DNA of 5,058 bases from Globobulimina sp. (taxonomy: Eukaryota > Foraminifera > Rotaliida): contig PIVH01000753.1 in the NCBI GenBank assembly GCA_003354225.1, positions 1-5,058 on the forward strand. The letters are read 5' to 3'. Both the position numbers and the translations under genes were made by a program. Every line of letters starts with the position of its first letter. The stretch's first letter is position 1. The notes beneath the pieces are model-generated. The model did no database searches and was not told the DNA's origin. It saw only the letters and a program-made list of their open reading frames with translations. This document shows, in pieces, positions 1 through 5,058 of this stretch.

Positions 1-54
1 TTTTAATTAAAAATCTAATTAATACATTTTTGATGTACTTTGAAACATTAAAGT

Positions 55-100
55 GACAAACAACGATAAACAACGCGCGACAAACAACGCGACAAACAAC
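55..100. repeat. Short tandem repeat, four copies of GACAAACAAC-like unit
   Basis: Four copies of a 10-bp unit (GACAAACAAC, second copy GATAAACAAC) lie at 55-64, 65-74, 79-88 and 91-100. Spacers of GCGC and GC make the last two copies a 12-bp period. The block is the only CpG-bearing stretch in an otherwise AT-rich 5' flank, about 100 bp before the kelch start codon. It may be a cluster of protein-binding sites or simple replication slippage; the sequence alone cannot decide. Confidence 0.75.
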
Positions 101-160
101 GCCATAATACTGTGATCGTCGAAAACTTACTTCTAAACTTTAAACAGCACGCGCACAATC

Positions 161-193
161 TTGTAATCAGCTGAATTTTCAAATTGTAATCAG
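161..193. repeat. Pair of direct repeats TTGTAATCAG before the kelch start
   Basis: TTGTAATCAG occurs at 161-170 and again at 184-193, 23 bp apart start to start. The second copy ends 5 bp before the ATG at 199. The pair probably lies in the 5' UTR. It could be a duplicated regulatory site or a small slippage duplication. No clear TATA box is visible in 1-198. Confidence 0.5.
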
Positions 194-198
194 AGGAA

Positions 199-1593
199 AT
201 GTGTTCAAAATTGTGTGATAATGAAAAGGAACAAATCAAGATTGAATGGAAACGATTAAAATTTGCAGATAGTAACCCCGCACCAAGTCCGCGTAGTGGC
301 CATGTTTCAGCGTTTATTAATAACCAAATGATTATCTTTGGTGGTCATTGTAAGCAGAAACTAAATGATCAAATTATTTTCATTGTAAACATAGACGTTG
401 ATAATATTAATAAGAATCAAGCATTGGAAGTAACGCCGATATCATCATTGGAAAAGATTACATCAACGTACCGTGTGGGACATGCCGCAGTCATCTTATC
501 CGATAATTGTTTGTATTTATTTGGTGGATGGAATGGTGAAATGTACACAAACCACGCACTGCGATTCCAGCCAAACTCATTAAAATTAGAAATTGAACAA
601 AAAAGCAGAGATTGTGACAACAGACCGCCAGCGCGAAGAGACCATACATTGCTTAAAATGAAAGGAATAAATGGATGTCATTTATTATTATTTGGTGGTT
701 GGTCGCATTCATTGTGTGGTGGCGAAGGCAATCAATTGTGGTTTCGAGATTATTCATCGGATTTATTAGCCTCGAATTCGAAATGGCAATGTATTACAAA
801 TGTGGTTGGTACGCCTCCATGTCCCAGAAGAGGGCATACGGCGTCGGCTGTTGGCCATAATATGTATATTGTTGGTGGTTTGTATGGCTTTTCTAAATAT
901 TTGAATGATATCCATGTCTATAATCTTAATGATAATCAATGGAAACAAATCGAGATTAATAATCCGGACAATAAGCCACAAAAAAGAGCGTGGCACACAG
1001 CTGCAGTCATCAATGATGAGACACAAATATTAATATTTGGAGGTACTGGCGGTCGGACCGCTTTTTATAATGATATTTGGATCTTTGATATTATGGAAAC
1101 GTATTGGTTTCAACTAAAAGTGCAATGTAACACAAGTCCGGATCCATTTATACGGCCGAGATGTAGTCATAGTATGATTAAAATCTATGAGAAAAACAAA
1201 CATTTAAAGTTTTTAATATTTGGTGGATTAATTCCGATTCAAAATGAGAAAGTAAGTGAAAGTACGGATGATTTTGATGACGCAGATTCAGCATCGACAG
1301 TAAGTAGCAAATCATGTAAAAAATATAACAATAATAATCAAGCAAGAAAAAGAAAATACGCAAAACAAAAAAGAAGGAAAAAAAATAAGAGGTATCACAG
1401 GAAGAAATCTAAAATTAAATCAAAATATAGAAATCGCAAAGGCAGTGTTGACCATCACAACAATTCAATGCATACAACAGATCCAACAGATATTGATAAT
1501 AAAAAGAAAGAAAAAAAAGAAGATGATTGTTCAAGTACTGTAAATACAATAGAACTTAGTGATGATTTATTTTTATTGACTCTAACAATGTAG
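199..1593 (+). CDS. Kelch-repeat beta-propeller protein with basic C-terminal region
   Basis: This is a 464-residue single-exon protein. It carries six kelch repeats, each with an R-x-x-H-type lead strand followed by a hydrophobic strand ending in GG: FGG at residues 47-49, 108-110, 165-167, 280-282 and 341-343, and VGG at 225-227. Downstream Trp residues (W248 and W303, for example) close the blades. The N-terminal I-x-W-K-R segment probably supplies the last strand of the ring. Residues 351-370 are acidic and Ser-rich, and about 373-416 are densely Lys/Arg (RKRK, KRRKKNKR), which resembles a nuclear or nucleolar localisation signal. The C-terminus, SDDLFLLTLTM, looks like the NDLxxLDL strand of a kelch blade, so the basic region may be a loop inserted in blade 6. 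No BTB, F-box or other partner domain is present, so the role is inferred only as protein binding. The ATG has a purine at -3 and no competing start. The stop is TAG. Confidence 0.9.
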   Translation: MCSKLCDNEKEQIKIEWKRLKFADSNPAPSPRSGHVSAFINNQMIIFGGHCKQKLNDQIIFIVNIDVDNINKNQALEVTPISSLEKITSTYRVGHAAVILSDNCLYLFGGWNGEMYTNHALRFQPNSLKLEIEQKSRDCDNRPPARRDHTLLKMKGINGCHLLLFGGWSHSLCGGEGNQLWFRDYSSDLLASNSKWQCITNVVGTPPCPRRGHTASAVGHNMYIVGGLYGFSKYLNDIHVYNLNDNQWKQIEINNPDNKPQKRAWHTAAVINDETQILIFGGTGGRTAFYNDIWIFDIMETYWFQLKVQCNTSPDPFIRPRCSHSMIKIYEKNKHLKFLIFGGLIPIQNEKVSESTDDFDDADSASTVSSKSCKKYNNNNQARKRKYAKQKRRKKNKRYHRKKSKIKSKYRNRKGSVDHHNNSMHTTDPTDIDNKKKEKKEDDCSSTVNTIELSDDLFLLTLTM

Positions 1594-1748
1594 ATCTTTT
1601 TTGTTTTACTTTTTCTCACAATATTAATATTTTAGTTTTTTTATGATTAAGCACGCAACATTTTAGAAAGGTAATAACATTTTTACTTGAACAATTTTTG
1701 AAGTTTTATACTACCGAATTTGGTAAACGACGATCGAGTCTATTAAAA
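1594..1748. other. Compact intergenic spacer (kelch 3' end and FHA-RING promoter)
   Basis: Only 155 bp separate the kelch stop from the proposed start of the next gene, on the same strand. The spacer is T-rich after the stop and contains no exact AATAAA. Near its right end are a TTTTATA stretch (about 1704-1710) and an imperfect palindrome, ACCGAATTTGGT. It must hold both the 3' end of one gene and the promoter of the next, which fits a gene-dense genome. Confidence 0.5.
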
Positions 1749-3994
1749 ATGAGTACCGCTGGGCAAAAACGCAAAAATCAAGATACCACAGAGGTTCTTT
1801 GTCTTTATTTTTATCTCATCAACATACAAAAAACCAATTAAACGGTTTAGTTATCACCAAAACGTCGTCGATGTATGAGTCCACCACCACCGACGTCCGG
1901 GGAAACACCAAAACCTAAAATCATTTATATTATTAAACGGAAATTGAGTCAAAAAGAACTGACAAATGAATTGGCAATCTCCCCTACAATGTCGCAAAAA
2001 TTTGCTTTAACCGGTCACAACGTTGTTAATTTCGGCCGCGATCCATCAAAAAATAAATTAGTATTTGATTCAAACCGCCCCCTGACCTTTACACAAAAAG
2101 GAGTCACAAAACAAGTCAGAAATAATGACCTGGTTTCTCGCCAAGTTTCGCAATTTCGCATTGATTGCTTGATAATATACAAAACTATACAACACAGCAC
2201 GGCAAATTTATATTTCGTAATAATTCGTGGTACATTTTCGATAAATCAACCAACGGAATAATCGTAAACAGCACTCGCATCCCGCCACTCACTGCACATC
2301 CATTGGACATTGGCGATGAAATAATATTCGGTATAAATGTAACCGACACTGAATTCAAATATATATTCACCAGAAAATCCACGCCCCGCACATCTCATAC
2401 TCATACACTGCGTACTCGATCTCCTGACACAGTCCGTCCGCCACAAACATGTCCAACGCCACGATTTGATACTAGCAATTCCTCACAATCGCAACCATCG
2501 CAATCCACAAATTCAATGTCTTTTGATGCAGAAAAAATGCAAAAAATGCTTGAAAATGCGACACAAACTATGTTGAGTCAACAACGAAAACAATTCGACG
2601 AAGCATTGAAAAAAAAAGATGCAGAAACGGACGCATTGCGTGAAGAGATACGACAGAAACAATTGAAAGAAATCCAAGCAAAAGAAGACGAAAACAGATT
2701 AAAACAACAAGAGTTACAAAAGAAAGCGGCTCAATTACAACAATCTCAGATCGAGACAGAGAAAAAGCGAAAAGAAAACGAGATGCAAATTGCATTGGAA
2801 AAGCAGAAAAACGCCGAACAAATTTCCAAACAAACTGCAGAGTTACAAAGGGAGAGAAAAGCAGAAAACGAGAAAACAAAAGAGAGAGAAAAGGAGAATA
2901 AGAAGAAATTGCAACAATTAATCGAACAGCAAAAAGAAATCGAAGCACGAGATAAGAAACAAAGGGAATTAAACCAAATTGAACAGCAAAAATGGCAGGA
3001 AAAACAAGCGAAATTATTGGAGGATAAGAAGAAAATGGAAGAGAAAGAGAAGCAGATAAAAGAGAAAGAGGCCAAAGTCAAAGAAAACCTGCAACAAAAA
3101 CAAAGTGCGATGGAGGAGGAGTGCGAGTGTTGTATTTGTTGCGATGTCATTGTTGGATCGAGATCGTTGCAATGCGGTCATACTGCATGTCACCAATGGT
3201 ATGATATAATGATATATGTGCAATTTGAGTGGAACTGAATGTATTTGCTATTTGTATACAGTTTGGATGGCTGGATGGCGGAATCAAAGACCTGTCCATC
3301 ATGTCGCAGTCCGATAACACGGGATCCGGTGCCTTGTATTATTGTGGATAATTTGATCGTTGATACGTATTTGAAAGAGAAGAGCATAGCGGATCGGGAG
3401 GAATATATGGGCAGAAAGCGAGAATATGGGAAATGGAAAAAAAAGAAAGAGGAAGACAAGAAACGAGCAGAAGAAGAAAAAAAGAGAGCAGCTGCTGCCG
3501 CAATTAGATACAGTCCGAATAGAAACAATAGAAATAACCGAAATAATAATTATAATGATCGAAGGCATGGTTTGTATTTGTTTGTGTGCGTTGATATAAT
3601 ATGTGAATGTGAATACTATTCTAATTATTTAGGCGTTGGTAGTAATGTGAATGTAATGGGGATGGCTTTTATTAATAATACTTCATTAAATCATAATGTT
3701 TCTGTAAGTTCTGTTCATAGACATCACCAATTGCAACATCAGCAACATAGACATATGGGAAACAATGTAAATCGTAATATTAATAATAACATAAATGTAA
3801 TAAGAAGACATCGACCACCATCCACATTGCCACTCATTCCAAATAACAATAATATGATTATAAGACATCATCCTAATGGAATACCAATATTCCAACCACA
3901 ACAACCACCAATATTTCAACCACAACAAAATGTTGCAAATAATAATAATAATAATGTGTATAATAGGAATAACCCATTTTTTAGGAGGATTTGA
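1749..3994 (+). CDS. FHA - coiled-coil - RING protein, probable E3 ubiquitin ligase (RNF8/CHFR/Dma1-like), five exons
   Basis: Proposed exons are 1749-1793, 1851-2144, 2198-3198, 3262-3569 and 3633-3994, giving 2010 nt and 669 residues. The N-terminus has KRK and KRRR clusters, a possible bipartite nuclear signal. The FHA domain (about 64-170) shows G77-R78, S111-R112-x-H114, S130-T-N-G133, N137 and the G152-D ending, which are the phosphothreonine-binding signature. Residues about 220-420 are a Lys/Glu/Gln-rich coiled coil. The C3HC4 RING uses C424, C427, C439, H441, C444, C447, C458 and C461, with I426 and W451 at expected E2-contact positions and R462 at the linchpin position. NLIVDTYL (477-484) recalls the helix after the CHFR RING. 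A charged helix and a penta-Ala run follow, then an Asn/His/Gln-rich tail (about 528-669) that human RNF8 and CHFR do not have. By family, it should ubiquitinate partners recruited through phosphothreonine, in nuclear damage or mitotic control; this is inference. The start exon is the least certain part; translation could instead begin at 1875. Confidence 0.85.
1794..1850 (+). other. Intron 1 of the FHA-RING gene (57 nt, phase 0)
   Basis: The donor is GAG|GTTCTT and the acceptor GGTTTAG|TTA. It is 57 nt long with an in-frame TAA, so retention would stop translation. Removing it joins ATG 1749 (AAAATG context) to the downstream frame with no stop, adding 23 residues that include both basic clusters. 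Without this intron, translation would have to start at ATG 1875, just after an overlapping out-of-frame ATG at 1871. Length and acceptor match the other introns. The donor is weak. Confidence 0.65.
2145..2197 (+). other. Intron 2 of the FHA-RING gene (53 nt, phase 0)
   Basis: The donor is CGCCAA|GTTTCG and the acceptor AACACAG|CAC. The length is 3n+2, exactly the shift needed to move from the frame open upstream to the frame open downstream, where a TGA at 2162-2164 otherwise blocks it. The joined codons give S-R-Q-H-G, restoring the invariant S-R-x-H motif of FHA domains. The intron therefore splits the phosphopeptide-binding motif between Gln113 and His114. Confidence 0.9.
3199..3261 (+). 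other. Intron 3 of the FHA-RING gene (63 nt, phase 2)
   Basis: The donor is CCAATG|GTATGA and the acceptor TATACAG|TTT. Splicing makes codon TG|T, Cys447, the missing sixth zinc ligand, and gives CGHTACHQC before the final CPSC pair. The unspliced reading puts Trp at that position and hits TGA at 3236-3238, leaving a RING without its last two cysteines. Restoration of a complete C3HC4 pattern makes this intron nearly certain. Confidence 0.93.
3570..3632 (+). other. Intron 4 of the FHA-RING gene (63 nt, phase 1, no in-frame stop)
   Basis: The donor is GCATG|GTTTGT and the acceptor ATTATTTAG|GCG, with a CTAAT branch-like site about ten bases before the AG. The frame is open across it, so a simple ORF reading keeps 21 extra residues. 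Those residues are hydrophobic and Cys-rich, unlike the Asn/Arg-rich sequence on both sides. This and the length match to intron 3 favour splicing. Removal joins RRHG to VGSNVN. Confidence 0.8.
3883..3928 (+). repeat. 24-bp tandem duplication coding for PIFQPQQ twice
   Basis: A 24-bp unit starting ACCAATATTCCAACCACAAC is repeated at 3907 with one C/T change over its first 21 bases. It encodes two copies of PIFQPQQ at residues 634-640 and 642-648, just before an Asn run. It marks the C-terminal tail as recently expanding low-complexity sequence. Confidence 0.8.
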
Positions 3995-4108
3995 TTATCC
4001 TTAATTTATGAATATTGTTTTTGTTATTTATGTTTATTGCGATTCAAAATTGTTTTTCCCATTTTTGTGTACTATGTTGTAGTTTTGTTGGTATTTGTAT
4101 TTGTATGA

Positions 4109-4139
4109 AATAAATAAATAAAAATAAAAACAAAATAAA
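4109..4139 (+). terminator. Clustered polyadenylation signals after the FHA-RING gene
   Basis: Five AATAAA hexamers, some overlapping, start at 4109, 4113, 4117, 4123 and 4134. They lie about 115-140 bp after the TGA stop at 3992-3994 and follow a T/G-rich stretch. Spacing and orientation fit the 3' end of the upstream gene. A purely A-rich tract could produce some of these by chance, but the cluster is where a 3' UTR should end. Confidence 0.7.
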
Positions 4140-4363
4140 CAGATAAACAGAACAAGAGTTACAAATCGTTATCGTGTAGATATTGATTTAAGTTTAACAT
4201 CAGATGATGAGGAATAGACTGTTTGTTGAATGTAAATTATGTAATAATTGTTTGTTGTGTTATGTTTCTTTATTTACATCCTTGCACACAGTTGTAATTT
4301 TGGTTCATTTTCAGACATCGCGTTTCAAAGCACTCAAAATAGATAAAAATACGAAATATGGAT

Positions 4364-4434
4364 TACTGATGGTTTATAAGGGGTTGTTCTTATATTGCGC
4401 AATATAAGAACAACCCCTAAGTACTGATGGTTTA
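4364..4434. mobile_element. Perfect 40-bp palindrome with TAA flanks and outer 13-bp direct repeats; candidate minimal MITE
   Basis: Positions 4379-4418 are a perfect palindrome with arm AGGGGTTGTTCTTATATTGC and centre at 4398/4399. The core GGGG..CCCC (4380-4417) is flanked by TAA at 4377-4379 and 4418-4420. PIF/Harbinger-type elements duplicate TAA or TTA on insertion and often have G-rich termini, so this could be two terminal inverted repeats with the interior lost. Outside it, TACTGATGGTTTA occurs at 4364-4376 and again at 4422-4434. A 13-bp target duplication would be unusual for that class, so a repair or template-switch origin is also possible. If transcribed, it would form an 18-bp hairpin with a 4-nt loop. 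Confidence 0.6.
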
Positions 4435-4504
4435 CAATTGACTATGCTCAACTAAGTGATTTTCGAGACCGTTACATTTCATGTCTCCAATGTCTACACT
4501 TGTC

Positions 4505-4598
4505 TTTTAGATTGGCGATCCTAAATATGATTTTTAGAGGGAATTTCGTATAAAAGTATCTACGACGAATCAAAAATCATATTTAGGACAATCTAAAA
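4505..4598. mobile_element. 94-bp inverted-repeat (foldback) element; candidate mariner-type MITE
   Basis: The left arm (4505-4535) reads TTTTAGATTG, then four unpaired bases GCGA, then TCCTAAATATGATTTTT. The right arm (4572-4598) is the exact reverse complement of those 27 paired bases. The arms enclose a 36-nt interior that has its own TCGTA/TACGA pairing. Both ends contain TA (4508-4509 and 4594-4595). If TA is the target duplication, the termini read GATTGTCC..., which resembles Tc1/mariner ends. No transposase is present, so it would be non-autonomous. A structured RNA hairpin is an alternative. Confidence 0.6.
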
Positions 4599-4717
4599 TC
4601 GACTCGTCCCGATTTACTTTTTTCAAGAAACCACTTTTTTTGAAACAGTTCAAAAAGCAATGGATATGGACATAGAAGACGTGGAATGGATTTATGAAGG
4701 AATATGAACAGAAAAAT

Positions 4718-4808
4718 AGCCACCTAGCTCAATTGGCAGAGCATTGGTTTGAAATACTTTGAATGGATTGCAAACCAAATGGATGTAGGTTCGAATCCTA
4801 CTGTGATG
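4718..4808 (+). tRNA. tRNA-like sequence with interrupted anticodon loop; probable tRNA pseudogene or SINE head
   Basis: The D arm is GCTC/GAGC (4727-4730 with 4739-4742). The T arm is GTAGG-TTCGAAT-CCTAC (4785-4801). The A box TAGCTCAATTGG (4725-4736) and B box GGTTCGAATCC (4788-4798) are perfect. The anticodon stem TTGGT/ACCAA (4744-4748 with 4774-4778) is intact, but the loop holds 18 extra nt. With the usual eukaryotic intron position after base 37, the anticodon is GAA (Phe), intron 4755-4772. If instead 4751-4768 is the insert, the loop is TTTGCAA with anticodon TGC (Ala). The acceptor strands (4718-4724 and 4802-4808) form only three Watson-Crick pairs and one G-T pair, and no T-run terminator follows. 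A working tRNA is therefore unlikely. The start of body homology is typical of tRNA-derived SINEs. Confidence 0.5.
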
Positions 4809-4827
4809 GATGAGAAAGAGAAGCAAT

Positions 4828-5058
4828 GCCGTCACCTATTAAGGCGGCGAGAAAGAGAAAAAAAAGCTGTCAAATATTACGGCGGCGAGAAAGAGAAAAA
4901 AAGCCGTCATATATTAAGGCGGCGAGAATAAGGAAAGCAAAGCCGTCATATATTAAGGCGGCGAGAATAAGGAAAGCAAAGCCGTCATATATTACGGCGG
5001 CGAGAAAGGGAAAGAAAAAGCCGTCATATATTACGGCGGCGAGAAAGGGAAAGAAAAA
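4828..5058. repeat. Minisatellite array, six units of 37-39 bp, reaching the window end
   Basis: Units begin at 4828 (38 bp), 4866 (37), 4903 (39), 4942 (39), 4981 (39) and 5020 (39, ending exactly at 5058). Each has a core like GCCGTCATATATTACGGC, then GGCGAGAA and a purine-rich spacer. The core is near-palindromic (GCCGT paired with ACGGC) in units 5 and 6. Units 3 and 4 share AAGGC and the spacer GAATAAGGAAAGCAAA; units 5 and 6 share ACGGC and the spacer GAAAGGGAAAGAAAAA. The first unit is the most divergent. A spacer-like piece, GATGAGAAAGAGAAGC, at 4809-4824 joins the array to the tRNA-like sequence. The array probably continues beyond the window. Confidence 0.9.

Larger units (their letters stand above)
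3995..4717. other. Intergenic region without a convincing gene, rich in inverted repeats
   Basis: About 720 bp. It opens with the T-rich 3' UTR and polyadenylation cluster of the upstream gene. The longest ATG-started frame, 67 codons at 4204-4407 (+), resembles nothing I recognise and ends inside the 4379-4418 palindrome, so I do not call it a gene. Three short open stretches read like protein: 4128-4217 (ending SDDEE), 4428-4553, and 4597-4707 (ending EDVEWIYEGI). They may be decayed or unrecognised exons. The two foldback elements listed separately fill much of the right half. Confidence 0.6.

Noticed and set aside
1252-1635. A 384-nt intron from GTAAGT at 1252 to ATTTTAG at 1635 in the kelch gene
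   Set aside because: It is in phase but six times longer than the other introns, and would replace an open coding tail with only four codons before a stop.
2568-3150. Long minus-strand frames of 126 and 134 codons
   Set aside because: They are antisense shadows of the Lys/Glu/Gln coiled-coil codons and translate to Phe/Ser/Leu-rich nonsense with no family likeness.
2165-3238. A separate 357-codon gene starting at the non-ATG codon 2165
   Set aside because: It is the middle of the FHA-RING gene: it starts inside intron 2 and ends at a stop inside intron 3. Splicing restores both the FHA and RING motifs.
3703-3719. GTAAGT..CATAG pair in exon 5 as an intron
   Set aside because: At 17 nt it is too short for spliceosomal splicing, and the reading frame is open through it.
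3239-3994. A separate 251-codon gene starting at ATG 3239
   Set aside because: This ATG lies inside intron 3. The frame supplies the last two RING cysteines, which are meaningless without the first six upstream.
4204-4407. 67-codon ATG-started frame on the + strand
   Set aside because: It has no recognisable domain, reads into the palindrome at 4379-4418, and lies in AT-rich DNA where frames this long arise by chance. An internal strong acceptor-like CATTTTCAG at about 4306-4314 gives no sensible joined product.
4749-4931. 60-codon frame through the tRNA-like sequence and array
   Set aside because: Its Arg/Glu/Lys repeats simply translate the purine-rich minisatellite, and it starts within the tRNA-like anticodon arm.
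4828-5058. CRISPR array
   Set aside because: Unit spacers are near-identical rather than unique, the period is a simple 37-39 bp, and the surrounding genes are eukaryotic. It is a minisatellite.

Overview
The window looks like nuclear DNA of an AT-rich, gene-dense eukaryote, probably a protist or an early-diverging fungus; I cannot name the species. Four lines of evidence support this: a gene that reads correctly only after removing four short GT..AG introns (57, 53, 63 and 63 nt), clustered AATAAA polyadenylation signals, Asn-rich low-complexity protein tails, and a tRNA-like sequence with perfect Pol III A and B boxes. TAG and TGA both end genes at sensible places, so the standard code is likely and a ciliate code is not.

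Layout. Positions 1-198 are AT-rich 5' flank with a short tandem repeat. Positions 199-1593 (+) encode a six-bladed kelch propeller in a single exon, with a very basic Lys/Arg-rich insertion near the C-terminus. After a 155-bp spacer, 1749-3994 (+) holds a five-exon gene for an FHA - coiled-coil - RING protein of 669 residues, an E3 ubiquitin ligase of the RNF8/CHFR/Dma1 type. Its reading frame is broken in the raw sequence. Splicing restores both the phosphothreonine-binding S-R-x-H motif of the FHA domain and the C-H-x-x-C-x-x-C core of the RING.

Positions 3995-5058 hold no convincing gene but are rich in structure. They contain a polyadenylation cluster; a perfect 40-bp palindrome flanked by TAA and by 13-bp direct repeats; a second inverted repeat whose ends resemble mariner-type MITE termini; a tRNA-like sequence with an 18-nt interruption in its anticodon loop and a decayed acceptor stem; and a 37-39 bp minisatellite with a near-palindromic core that runs to the end of the window.

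The two proteins need not be linked functionally. Both carry basic nuclear-localisation-like clusters and protein-binding folds, so both may act in the nucleus: the kelch protein as a scaffold or adaptor, the FHA-RING protein as a ligase recruited to phosphothreonine sites. The most unusual part of the window is the repeat-rich right end, where two foldback elements, a tRNA-derived sequence and a satellite array lie within about 700 bp.
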